Positions 50,068 to 59,192 of a stretch of 64,000 nt of DNA are shown here, piece by piece. The position numbers and the translations under genes were made by a program. Source of the stretch: Bacteroidales bacterium (lineage in GTDB: Bacteria; Bacteroidota; Bacteroidia; Bacteroidales; UBA3824); contig JAEDDH010000006.1 of assembly GCA_016293845.1 (NCBI GenBank), forward strand, positions 97,618-161,617, given 5' to 3'. Within the stretch, counting starts at the first letter, position 1, and each line of letters starts with the position of its first letter. The notes beneath the pieces were generated by a model. It was not told where the DNA came from, did not search any database, and worked only from the letters and a program-made list of their open reading frames with translations.

Positions 50068-53000
50068 ATGGCAAAGACGAAATACACAGCAATGGATGGC
50101 CACTTCGTGGAGAGCGATTACGAGAATGCTCTCATTGCTTTCCTTGAACGAGAAGGATGGCAATATCTTTATGGTGACTCTATAACAAGAGCCAACAGAA
50201 AGGAAGTGCTCAATATGGAAGACCTGCTTCAGTTCTTGAAAGACAACAATAAGAACGTGAAGGACGAGGAACTGCAACGAATAGCAGATAACGTCAGATT
50301 GGTAGGTGCCGATTCTGATTTTGCCACATTGCATAAGGTCTATAAGTGGATGGTGAATGGTGTGCCAGCCGTTGACAAAGACGGAAGACCAACGACAGTT
50401 AACCTGATAGACTTTAGTTGTGTTGATAATCCAGAAGCTAAGAACACAAATTTCTTTCGAGTAGTCAACCAGTTCACGGTGGAATACATGAACAACGGTT
50501 TGACAAAGAACCGCCGTCCTGATGTGCTGCTATATGTAAACGGAATACCCGTCTGCGTGATAGAACTGAAGAATCCTGCAGATGCCAATGCCACGATTGA
50601 AGATGCTTGGGAGCAAATCAACATCCGCTATTGGCGAGATATTCCAGGACTTTTGCACTATTGTCCGTTGGCTTGTATCAGCGATGGAGTTAAGACTCGA
50701 TTAGGAACAGTCCGAACGCCTTACGAACACTTTTATGCTTGGCGACGTGTGGAGAATGGCGACAAGGTAAGCACCATGCCTTTCGATGAATTGGAGACTA
50801 TGGTGAGAGGTGTCTATCGTCCAGAAAGGTTTTTGGAGATATTCAGGGACTATGTGTATTTCCAAGATGAGAACTTTGACAGCGATGAAAAGGAAATTGT
50901 TTGCCGTTATCCGCAGTTCTTTGCCACACGACTTCTCCGTGAGAGTGTCATCAAATCGGTGAAAACAAAAAGCGGTAAAGGAGGAACTTACTTTGGAGCC
51001 ACTGGATGCGGTAAGACCTATACGATGGCATTCCTTGCCCGTCAGCTATCGTTGCGTTGCGCAGCAGAGATAGGTTCGCCTACCATACTGATGATTGTTG
51101 ACCGCGAAGACCTTCAGAAGCAAGGAGCAAAACTCTTTACCAAAAGTACAGAATTTCTGGGTTTGGGCGAAGTTTCTGTTGTGCCAAATCGAAAAAAGCT
51201 TCGTGAAGAACTTAGTCTGAGAGACAGCGGTGGTTTCTTCATCTGCACTATCCAGAAGTTCTGCGACAGGAAGGATGACCCGATTGGACTTGTCAACGAC
51301 CGAAGCAATATTATCTGCTTCAGCGATGAAGCACATCGCACACAGATTGAAGGATCAAAGCGTATTCAGTTCAGTGAGGATGCTGACGAGAATATGCGGG
51401 CCATGATATCAAAGCCATACGCTAAAGTGTTGCGTGAAGCCTTGCCGAATGCCACATTCGTAGGCTTTACGGGAACACCCATTGCAGAAACCTATCAGAC
51501 CTTTGGTGACGAAATAGACCGTTACACGATGGATCAGGCTGTTGCCGACAAGATAACTGTACCTATCAAGTATCATCCACGTATTGCCAAAGTGTTGCTG
51601 AATCAGGAGAAAGCCAAAGAGATCGAGGCTTATTATGCCAAGTGCGCCGATGAAGGTTCTACCAAAGAAGACATTGCAAAGAGCAAGAAGGCCATGAGTT
51701 CGTTAGAGATGATTCTTGGCGAGCCTGACCGTCTGGAGAAACTTGCCGTTGATATACATGACCATTACGTATCTTCCGTAGCCAACGACCCAGACAGAGT
51801 ACAGAAAGCAATGATAGTATGCTCAAACAGGAAGATTGCTTACGACTTGTTGCTGAAGTTCAAGTCTCATTACCCTGAATGGTTTGATGAGAGGAAAACA
51901 CCTGTAGGTGTCAATGTTTCGCCAGAAGAGCTTAAAGAACTGAAGGAAATGCCGACTATCGCAATGGTAGCCAGCGTGGGAAGCAATGACGCGGCTGATA
52001 TGTACGATTATCTTGGAGGCGTGAAGAACGACCAACGTTCGGAAGACTTGGATGCAGCTTTCAAACAAGAACGTTCCAATTTCCGCATTGTCATTGTTGT
52101 GGATATGTGGATAACGGGTTTCGATGTGGAATGTCTTACCTACATGTATAACGATAAGCCGTTGCAGAAACATTCGTTGATACAGACCATCAGCCGAGCT
52201 AACCGAAAATACCCTGGCAAGGAGTATGGCTTGATAGTTGACTATATCGGCATTCGTGACCAGATGCTGGAAGCCAGGAAGATGTATGGTGGCGACAATT
52301 CCGTAGCATTAACCGAAGATGATATAGAACAGGCTACTCTCATTTTCCGTGAGTACATGGAGATTCTGAAGGCTTTGTTCAGAAATTATGATCTGACTCC
52401 ATTCCTGAATCCGGAGACCGACCCGGCAACAAGATACACTCTGTTGGCAAAGGCTGCGGAGTTTGTTTTCTCGTCAAATGAGAACTTTAACTCTGTCAGC
52501 AAGGATGGAAAGAAAACAAAGAAAGTTACTTTCAAGACCTATTTTCTGCAAAATGTGAAGAGGATGCGAAAGGCTTACGACCTTTGTCAACCTTCGGGAG
52601 AACTCTGTGAGGAGGAGTCGGCATTGGCACAATGTTTCATGGCTATTGCAGGTATGGTATATAAGATGAATGGTACTGACGCACCTGATACCGACACCAT
52701 GAATAGACGGGTGGCAAAGATGGTAGAGGATGCCTTGAAGTATAACAATGTGGAGAGCATTCTTGAAGAGGGTGAGGAAATGGATATTTTCGGACCTGAG
52801 TTCACGGAAAGGCTCGAAGACATCAAGATGCCTGCTTCTAAATTGGAAACGCTGATAAAACTTCTTCGCAAACAAATCACAGAGTACGGGAAGACAAACC
52901 AGATTGCATCGAAGAAATTCCAGGAGATGCTGGAGGCCACCATTCAGGAGTACCACGACAGGCGCAAATTCCTGTCCGAACAAGAAGCAGGTGCAACCCA

Positions 53001-53538
53001 GGAAGCCACTGCGGAAAGTATTATCAAAAATGCCACTGAGCAGGCTCTGAACATTCTCAAAGGTATGCAAGCCGACCGTGAGAGTTTTCGTAAGTTGGGT
53101 CTTACCTTTGAAGAGAAGGCATTTTATGATATTCTGATTCACCTAAGAGATAAGAATAACTTCGAATACGGAGAAGACAAGGAGATGGATGGTATTGTTG
53201 TCAATGATAAGTGTAAAAGTCTGGCTTGCAAAATTCGTGATATTATCAATACCAAATCGTCTTTTGCAGATTGGCTCAACAATCAGCGTGTAAGAGACCA
53301 GTTGAAACAAGATATCAAGATATGCCTTGTTAAAAATGGCTATCCTCCACAATACACTCCTGAAGTATTTCGCGAAGTAATGGAGCAAGTGGAGAATTTT
53401 AAGGAGAACGAGGATTATGTTGATACAAAAACCGATTCTACACCTATTGTTCCCTTACATTATGTTGAAAAAGAAGAAAATCTGATGATGGCGGCAGAAC
53501 CACCTACACCCTTTTTATCTCAGCCCCCAACGCCCTGA
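50068..53538 (+). CDS. hsdR: Type I restriction-modification system, restriction/translocase subunit
   Basis: A 1156-residue protein. The N-terminal PD-(D/E)XK nuclease has RRPDVLLYVNG and CVIELKNP about 150-172. Then come superfamily 2 translocase motifs: GATGCGKTYTM about 309, DEAHR about 420, FVGFTGTPI about 468 and QTISRANR about 708, and a helical C-terminus that binds HsdM. It translocates and cuts unmodified DNA. The ATG at 50068 is used. The last about 11 codons overlap the 3' end of the convergent murA by 35 bp and read AEPPTPFLSQPPTP, which is not family sequence. This suggests that the native end was replaced at the island boundary. Confidence 0.93.
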   Translation: MAKTKYTAMDGHFVESDYENALIAFLEREGWQYLYGDSITRANRKEVLNMEDLLQFLKDNNKNVKDEELQRIADNVRLVGADSDFATLHKVYKWMVNGVPAVDKDGRPTTVNLIDFSCVDNPEAKNTNFFRVVNQFTVEYMNNGLTKNRRPDVLLYVNGIPVCVIELKNPADANATIEDAWEQINIRYWRDIPGLLHYCPLACISDGVKTRLGTVRTPYEHFYAWRRVENGDKVSTMPFDELETMVRGVYRPERFLEIFRDYVYFQDENFDSDEKEIVCRYPQFFATRLLRESVIKSVKTKSGKGGTYFGATGCGKTYTMAFLARQLSLRCAAEIGSPTILMIVDREDLQKQGAKLFTKSTEFLGLGEVSVVPNRKKLREELSLRDSGGFFICTIQKFCDRKDDPIGLVNDRSNIICFSDEAHRTQIEGSKRIQFSEDADENMRAMISKPYAKVLREALPNATFVGFTGTPIAETYQTFGDEIDRYTMDQAVADKITVPIKYHPRIAKVLLNQEKAKEIEAYYAKCADEGSTKEDIAKSKKAMSSLEMILGEPDRLEKLAVDIHDHYVSSVANDPDRVQKAMIVCSNRKIAYDLLLKFKSHYPEWFDERKTPVGVNVSPEELKELKEMPTIAMVASVGSNDAADMYDYLGGVKNDQRSEDLDAAFKQERSNFRIVIVVDMWITGFDVECLTYMYNDKPLQKHSLIQTISRANRKYPGKEYGLIVDYIGIRDQMLEARKMYGGDNSVALTEDDIEQATLIFREYMEILKALFRNYDLTPFLNPETDPATRYTLLAKAAEFVFSSNENFNSVSKDGKKTKKVTFKTYFLQNVKRMRKAYDLCQPSGELCEEESALAQCFMAIAGMVYKMNGTDAPDTDTMNRRVAKMVEDALKYNNVESILEEGEEMDIFGPEFTERLEDIKMPASKLETLIKLLRKQITEYGKTNQIASKKFQEMLEATIQEYHDRRKFLSEQEAGATQEATAESIIKNATEQALNILKGMQADRESFRKLGLTFEEKAFYDILIHLRDKNNFEYGEDKEMDGIVVNDKCKSLACKIRDIINTKSSFADWLNNQRVRDQLKQDIKICLVKNGYPPQYTPEVFREVMEQVENFKENEDYVDTKTDSTPIVPLHYVEKEENLMMAAEPPTPFLSQPPTP

Positions 53539-54808
53539 GGCGTTCGTCGAAGTTTTCATATCCACGGTCGATTTGCTCGATGTTGTGGATAATGCTTTTG
53601 CCGTTGGCGGAGAGGGCGGCGATGAGAAGGGCAACGCCGGCACGGATGTCGGGCGAGGACATTACTATCGGACGGAGCGAAAATTTGTGGTCGTTGCCAA
53701 TTACGGTGGCTCGGTGAGGGTCGCAAAGTATTATCTGCGCTCCCATATCTATCAGACTGTCAACAAAAAAGAGGCGCGATTCAAACATTTTTTGATGTAT
53801 CAAAACGCTTCCTTTGGCTTGCGTTGCCACCACAAGAAGCACGCTGATAAGGTCGGGGGTGAGTCCGGGCCAAGGGGCGTCGGCTATGGTGAGAATACTG
53901 CCGTCGATGTAAGATTCTATTTCGTAATGGTCTTGACTTGGCACAATGATGTCGTCGTCTTTGAAAACGAGTTTTATGCCGAGTTTTTTAAATGCGTTGG
54001 GAATAATGCCAAGGTGCTCGCGATGAACGTTTTTGATGATGATTTGCGAACCCGTCATTGCGGCGAGACCTATAAAACTGCCTATCTCAATCATATCAGG
54101 AAGGCAAGTGTGGCGACATCCGTGGAGTGATGATACTCCGTTGATTTTCAAAAGGTTGCTACCAACACCCGAAATCTGTGCGCCCATATTGTTGAGCATT
54201 GTGCAAAGTTGGCAAATGTAAGGTTCGCAAGCAGCGTTGAAAATTGTGGTTTCGCCTTTGGCAAGCACAGAAGCCATTATGATGTTGGCAGTACCCGTTA
54301 CCGAGGCCTCTTCCAAAAGGATGTAAGAGCCTTTGAGGTTTTTGCCGTTGATGGTGTACGACGATGAAGAGGTGTCGAAATCAAATTCTGCACCGAGTTT
54401 TTTTAATCCAATAAAGTGGGTATCCAAATGGCGGCGTCCAATTTTGTCGCCTCCGGGTTTGGGCATATAGCAATATCCAAAACGTGCCAACAGCGGACCA
54501 ATTATAAGCACCGAACCACGAAAACGTGCGCTTTTGGTAATAAACGACTCTTTTTTGAGGTATTCAAGGTTGAGATTTTTGGCGTTGAAAATATATTTTC
54601 CTTTTTCGGGATGCTGCACCTCCACGCCGAGGTCTTCCAAAAGGGCAATAACATTAAACACGTCCGAAATTTCGGGTATGTTGCTGATAGTTACCGTTTC
54701 AGAGGTCAACAGCGAAGCGCATATTACTTCCAAAGCCTCGTTTTTTGCGCCCTGCGGATACACTGTTCCAGAAAGTTTTTTACCGCCTGTGATTTCGTAA
54801 GATGCCAT
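53504..54808 (-). CDS. murA: UDP-N-acetylglucosamine 1-carboxyvinyltransferase
   Basis: A 434-residue enzyme of the EPSP-synthase fold that transfers enolpyruvate from PEP to UDP-GlcNAc, the first committed step of peptidoglycan synthesis. N-terminal GTVYPQGAKNEAL with the catalytic Lys, KSARFRGSVL and a C-terminal RGYENFDERLRALGAEI match MurA. In the active-site loop PKPGGDKIGRRHLDTH the residue equivalent to E. coli Cys115 is Asp121. Cys-to-Asp at this site is known to give fosfomycin resistance. It follows the DUF4290 gene by 14 bp and converges on hsdR. Confidence 0.95.
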   Translation of the reverse strand: MASYEITGGKKLSGTVYPQGAKNEALEVICASLLTSETVTISNIPEISDVFNVIALLEDLGVEVQHPEKGKYIFNAKNLNLEYLKKESFITKSARFRGSVLIIGPLLARFGYCYMPKPGGDKIGRRHLDTHFIGLKKLGAEFDFDTSSSSYTINGKNLKGSYILLEEASVTGTANIIMASVLAKGETTIFNAACEPYICQLCTMLNNMGAQISGVGSNLLKINGVSSLHGCRHTCLPDMIEIGSFIGLAAMTGSQIIIKNVHREHLGIIPNAFKKLGIKLVFKDDDIIVPSQDHYEIESYIDGSILTIADAPWPGLTPDLISVLLVVATQAKGSVLIHQKMFESRLFFVDSLIDMGAQIILCDPHRATVIGNDHKFSLRPIVMSSPDIRAGVALLIAALSANGKSIIHNIEQIDRGYENFDERLRALGAEIKRV

Positions 54809-54822
54809 AGGTCAAAGGGTTA

Positions 54823-55545
54823 TTAGAATTGCTGCTTGTTGCGGTTTTTATTTTTGTTTTTCTTTTTGCCGTTGTTGTTGTTGAAATTGCCGGGCTTAAA
54901 CACATTGCCGTTAACGCCGTTGGTAATAGGTGCGGGATTATTGCCACGGTCGTTGTTGACATTGCCGTTGACGTTGTTTTTTGGACGGTTGTTGTTGATA
55001 AAGCCGTTGCTATCAATAAGTTTACCGATGTTTTCCTGCACTTCCAACCTTCCGCCCGAAATATCTTTAAGAATATGGAAAATATCCTCATCGCTTATAT
55101 CCTTGCCCCATAGGAGGGTAGTTTTTTTGATGTGGTTAGATATAGTGCGGTTGAGTTCGTTGCGACGGGCGGGGTCTTTTATCGTAACTGCCTTTTTGAT
55201 AAGTTTTTCGATAATGCGGCCATATTCAGGGTAAAGCAATTCGCCATCGTTGTATTCCAAACGGGCAGGTTTGGTGTCGAGGTCTTCTTTTTCGGGTGCG
55301 GGGTAAGGCGACTGAATGTTGAGTTCGTAATCAGCCATAATGTTGAGGTGGTCCCAGAGTTTGTGTTTAAAATCGGGAATATCTCTCAACTGCGGGTTCA
55401 TACTGCCCATAATTTGTATAATAGCCTTAACAGTGCGGTCGAGTTCCTCAGGATCTTCGATTGTTTTGGCATAATCTACCAACAACTGTATATTGCGTCC
55501 GTATTCGGGACAAGCAAGTTTTTTTCTACTTGTGTTATAGTCCAT
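54823..55545 (-). CDS. DUF4290 protein upstream of murA
   Basis: A 240-residue protein. The N-terminal about 175 residues (start MDYNTSRKKLACPEYGR) match the Bacteroidota DUF4290 family, which is usually found next to murA. The C-terminus from about 185 is a low-complexity Asn/Gly-rich tail ending in a Lys-rich stretch (KKKNKNKNRNKQQF), which may bind RNA or envelope components. Function unknown. I use the ATG at 55545: the open frame extends eight codons further, but its first codon lies in the promoter box at 55567-55574. Confidence 0.85.
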   Translation of the reverse strand: MDYNTSRKKLACPEYGRNIQLLVDYAKTIEDPEELDRTVKAIIQIMGSMNPQLRDIPDFKHKLWDHLNIMADYELNIQSPYPAPEKEDLDTKPARLEYNDGELLYPEYGRIIEKLIKKAVTIKDPARRNELNRTISNHIKKTTLLWGKDISDEDIFHILKDISGGRLEVQENIGKLIDSNGFINNNRPKNNVNGNVNNDRGNNPAPITNGVNGNVFKPGNFNNNNGKKKNKNKNRNKQQF

Positions 55546-55566
55546 AAAGATAAAAAATGATTTGGG

Positions 55567-55574
55567 CAAAGGTA
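55567..55574 (-). promoter_or_regulatory. Vegetative -7 box of the DUF4290-murA operon
   Basis: The minus strand reads TACCTTTG, 22 nt upstream of the ATG at 55545. It decides that start. Confidence 0.65.
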
Positions 55575-55594
55575 TGAAATATTTTTATATAAAA

Positions 55595-56707
55595 TCAAAC
55601 CAAATCGATATTCTTTAATTTTGATTCGATTTCTTCTATTGTAGGGATAGTTCCTTCCACTTTTTCGGGATAAAATTTTTCTAAATCAAATTCAGATATG
55701 CTGATAGGCTGACTACTTGATTCAAGAGCGTATTGAGCCTGCACCCGGTCTTTCTCTTTGCAAATTAACAATCCAATTGTAGGATTGTCGCGACCCTCAC
55801 GACGAAGAATATGGTTGCAAGCCACCACATATCCACCCAACTGTCCTATGTCGGCAAACTCAAACTTACCTATCTTCACTTCAATAACCACATAGCACGA
55901 TAAGTTGAGATTGTAGAAAAGCAAGTCGATAAAATTCTCTCTTTCACCTACTTGAATGCGATATTCCTTTCCAACGTATGCAAATCCAGTACCCAATTCT
56001 ATCAAAAAATTGGTGATATTGTTGAGCAATGATTCTGTAAGCAAACGCTCATTGTACTTGCCAGTTACGCCCGTAAAAGCAAAATTATAGGGGTCTTTGG
56101 TAAGTTCCTGAGCAAGGTCGCTTGTTTCGTCGTGCAATGTGCGTTTAAAATTGGTAAGAGCTTTGCCTTGACGTTCGTACAAATCGGTAGAAATAAAATT
56201 CAACATTACATCCCTGCTCCAACCGTTTTCAACAGTCTGACGGACAAAGAAAAGGGCTTTTTGAGGAGAATCAAGAAACTTGTCGATTAGATAACGATGA
56301 TGACCCCACGGAACCGAAAACAAATCGTTTTTAATTTACTCCACAACTTGTGGAGTAAATTGCTCAACAACTTGTTGTGTGAATTGCTCCCCAACTTGTG
56401 GAGTAATTTCGGTGTATGGTTGGTACAACAGATAAAAGTTCTTCATATACATAAGATTAGTCTGCGAAAAACAAGTAGCATCAGGATTCTCGGCTTTGAG
56501 GTCGCGGCTAAGGCATTTCATAAAACCGCTACCCCATTTACTCTCGGCTTTTTTTACCACAATATCACGACCGAGTTCCCAATAAAAACGTAGCATCTGT
56601 TCGTTGACCTTGATAGCCGCCTTAATTTGGCTACAACGGTAACGCGACCCAAGTTCTTTGATCCATTGTATATAATCACTATCTAATATGTTAATCGGCT
56701 TTACCAT
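55595..56707 (-). pseudogene. DUF1016 (YhcG-type) PD-(D/E)XK nuclease gene split by an in-frame stop
   Basis: Two adjacent reading frames in the same phase give the N-terminal half (56707 to 56336; 123 residues with IKAAIKVNEQMLRFYWELGRDI) and C-terminal half (from about 56335 to 55595; PWGHHRYLIDK, FIDLLFYNLNL and VVIEVKIGKFEFADIGQ with the nuclease core) of one DUF1016 protein. The stop TAA at 56336-56338 stands where the preceding 24-bp repeats have CAA, so one base change broke the gene. A second product could start at a TTG at 56323. Intact relatives are nucleases thought to take part in defence or recombination. A full ORF would be about 370 residues. Confidence 0.85.
56333..56361. repeat. 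Perfect 29-bp palindrome at the nonsense codon
   Basis: Arms of 14 nt (AATTTACTCCACAA and TTGTGGAGTAAATT) flank a single C. The stop codon of the broken DUF1016 gene lies in the left arm. Three 24-bp direct repeats (coding for QVVEQFTP-like units) overlap the palindrome. Confidence 0.9.
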
Positions 56708-56719
56708 AGTACCAATTTC

Positions 56720-59044
56720 TTAATCCGATTTTTTCAAGTTTGCAAACTTAGCCAGCAATTTTTTGCGGCCGACGCTCATAAAGTCAATCACATATTGGGT
56801 GTCGGCACCGCTGTTTTCAACGCTCACAATTTTACCTCTGCCAAATTTTGGATGCTCTACCAACACTCCTGCGGCAAAATCCGAAGTGTCTGCCTTTTTG
56901 AAAGTGGCAAACGAACGCGGAATTTTTTTGAATCCAGCAGGCGGTGCGTCGGCAAAAGATTTTAGAGTAACACCCTTGGCGGCTTGGTCGTTTTGGTAAA
57001 ATGTTTTGCGGAAACGACCTGCGTAGGCGGTGTCGGACGAGGCTTCAAACATAGATTCCCCTCCTACTCCAAAATCAAGGTAGCGCATGTCGATTTCGCG
57101 GATAAAACGGCTTGGCGTCGCGGGAGTTAACTGTCCCCATTTATAACGCATTCGGGTATAAGATATTGTAAGGCATTTTTCGGCACGGGTAACAGCCACG
57201 TAAAAAAGTCGTCGTTCTTCTTCAAGGTCGGTAATGCTCATCACCGATTTAGCCGATGGGAAAAGTCCCTCCTCAACGCCGGTGAGATAAACATTGCGAA
57301 ACTCCAAACCCTTGGCAGAGTGAATAGTAAGCAACGAAACTTTGTTCATATCTTCGTCTTCGCCCTCATCGCCGGTCATAAGCGAAACCTCTTCGAGATA
57401 GTCGGCAATGGTAACGGGATATTCAGTTTCGGGATTTTGTTTGGCAAGTTTTCCACGAGCCTCCACCCACGCCTTTATACCGTTGAGAAGTTCCTGAATA
57501 TTTTCGTAACGGCTCTGACCCTCAACGGTTTTGTCGGCAAAAAGATCTGCCAACATTCCACTCGTGGAGGCACATTGCATTGCAATTTTGTAGGCGTCGC
57601 AATCAGTTTTTTGACTATCAACCTTAAATTGATAAATCATTTTCATAAAACCCGCCAAAGCATTCACAGTGCGAGCCGAAATACTTGGGTCTAACTGAGT
57701 TATCTGCGCCACAGTGTTCCAAATGCTCAATCCGCGTTGTGTGGCAATTTGCGAAATTTTGTCCATAGTGGTGTCGCCAATTCCGCGCTTGGGATAGTTG
57801 ACAATGCGTTTAAATGCCTCATCATCATTGCCGTTGACAAGCAAACGAAGATAGGCAATAAGGTCTTTAATCTCTTTGCGTTGGTAAAACGACATTCCAC
57901 CGTAAATTTTGTAAGGAATTGAACGTTTGCGAAGGCTTTCCTCCAAAATTCTCGACTGAGCATTGGTACGGTAAAGAAGGGCAAAGTCGCTGAAATTCAA
58001 TCCATCACGATTTATAGTTTTGAGAATATCAGCCGCTAAAAGAAAACCCTCCTCGTTGTCGGCAGCAGATTCTATAACGCGAATTTTTCCGCCAAGTTCG
58101 TTTTCAGAGAAAGTATCCTTTTTCATCTGACGTGTATTCTTGGCAATCACGGTGTTAGCGGCGTTGACGATGGTCTGCGTGCTGCGGTAGTTTTGTTCAA
58201 GTTTAAAAATTTTAGCCTCTTTGTAGTCGCGTTTAAAATTGAGGATGTTTTCGATCTGCGCACCACGAAACGAGTAGATACTCTGCGCATCGTCGCCCAC
58301 CACAAAAACCTTATGATGAAGCGAGCCTAACGCCTTGACAATCATATACTGAACCGAGTTGGTATCTTGATACTCATCTACAAGAATATACTTAAACTTG
58401 TCGGAATATTTTTTTACCAATTCGGGATGTTTGCTAAACAGAATATAAGTTTGGAGCAAAAGGTCGTCAAAGTCCATCGCATTGGCTTGATGGCACTTAC
58501 GAGCGTATTGCATATAAATTTTGTCGGTATAGTTGCGGCGCGAATTGCAGTCGTCGGCATAAAGTTCGCTCGCAGCATACGCATTTGGGGGAATAAGATT
58601 GTTTTTTGCAGACGAAATCCTTGACGCGATGTCGTTTACGGGGTAGGTTTTATCATCGAGTTTCATCTCTTTGATAATACCCTTAATCACATTGCGAGCG
58701 TCGGCTTGATCGTAAATTGTAAAGTTTTTTTGATAGTCGGTATTTTCCACCTCCACCTTCAAAATACGCAAAAAGATAGAGTGGAAGGTGCCCATCCAGA
58801 GTTGCGCCGCCTTTTGTTCGCCGATTTTTTGGGCAATACGCTCTTTCATCTCTCGCGCTGCCTTGTTGGTAAAGGTGATAGCGAGGATGTTCCACGGCTG
58901 AAAACTGTTTTCGATAAGGTGCATAATTTTGTAAGTGAGCACCCTTGTTTTGCCCGAACCCGCGCCAGCAATCACAAGTGCCGGACCATCAATATATTCC
59001 ACAGCCTCGCGCTGAGGCAGATTTAATTCATCTAAATATGACAC
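56720..59044 (-). CDS. pcrA: PcrA/UvrD-type ATP-dependent DNA helicase
   Basis: A 774-residue superfamily 1A helicase. Motifs in order: LNLPQREAV (Q motif), GAGSGKTR about 26-33, TFTNKAAREMK about 55, DEYQDTN about 224, GDDAQSIYSFRGA, LEQNYRSTQ, TIHSAKGLEF about 565 and FYVAVTRAEK. The C-terminal tail ends in a Tudor-like domain (LVEHPKFGRGKIVSVE) that in PcrA binds RNA polymerase. It unwinds DNA 3' to 5' in repair and in removing RecA or polymerase. A TACCTTTG box lies 29 nt upstream. No sign of damage. Confidence 0.93.
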   Translation of the reverse strand: MSYLDELNLPQREAVEYIDGPALVIAGAGSGKTRVLTYKIMHLIENSFQPWNILAITFTNKAAREMKERIAQKIGEQKAAQLWMGTFHSIFLRILKVEVENTDYQKNFTIYDQADARNVIKGIIKEMKLDDKTYPVNDIASRISSAKNNLIPPNAYAASELYADDCNSRRNYTDKIYMQYARKCHQANAMDFDDLLLQTYILFSKHPELVKKYSDKFKYILVDEYQDTNSVQYMIVKALGSLHHKVFVVGDDAQSIYSFRGAQIENILNFKRDYKEAKIFKLEQNYRSTQTIVNAANTVIAKNTRQMKKDTFSENELGGKIRVIESAADNEEGFLLAADILKTINRDGLNFSDFALLYRTNAQSRILEESLRKRSIPYKIYGGMSFYQRKEIKDLIAYLRLLVNGNDDEAFKRIVNYPKRGIGDTTMDKISQIATQRGLSIWNTVAQITQLDPSISARTVNALAGFMKMIYQFKVDSQKTDCDAYKIAMQCASTSGMLADLFADKTVEGQSRYENIQELLNGIKAWVEARGKLAKQNPETEYPVTIADYLEEVSLMTGDEGEDEDMNKVSLLTIHSAKGLEFRNVYLTGVEEGLFPSAKSVMSITDLEEERRLFYVAVTRAEKCLTISYTRMRYKWGQLTPATPSRFIREIDMRYLDFGVGGESMFEASSDTAYAGRFRKTFYQNDQAAKGVTLKSFADAPPAGFKKIPRSFATFKKADTSDFAAGVLVEHPKFGRGKIVSVENSGADTQYVIDFMSVGRKKLLAKFANLKKSD

Positions 59045-59073
59045 TTTAATGTATTTTTGATTTTTAAGCGGGG

Positions 59074-59081
59074 CAAAGGTA
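59074..59081 (-). promoter_or_regulatory. Vegetative -7 box of the pcrA gene
   Basis: The minus strand reads TACCTTTG, 29 nt upstream of the ATG at 59044. Confidence 0.6.
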
Positions 59082-59138
59082 ATAAAAAAACCGCCATCAA
59101 ACTAAAAAAAAACGGTAATTAGTATTTACTATTTTTAT

Positions 59139-59146
59139 TACTTTTG
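59139..59146 (+). promoter_or_regulatory. Vegetative -7 box of the glmM gene
   Basis: TACTTTTG (TAnnTTTG), 46 nt upstream of the ATG at 59193. It is divergent from the pcrA promoter. Confidence 0.5.
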
Positions 59147-59192
59147 CGGCGTAAACTAAAACGTATCACACACCTTATTATATATTGCAACA

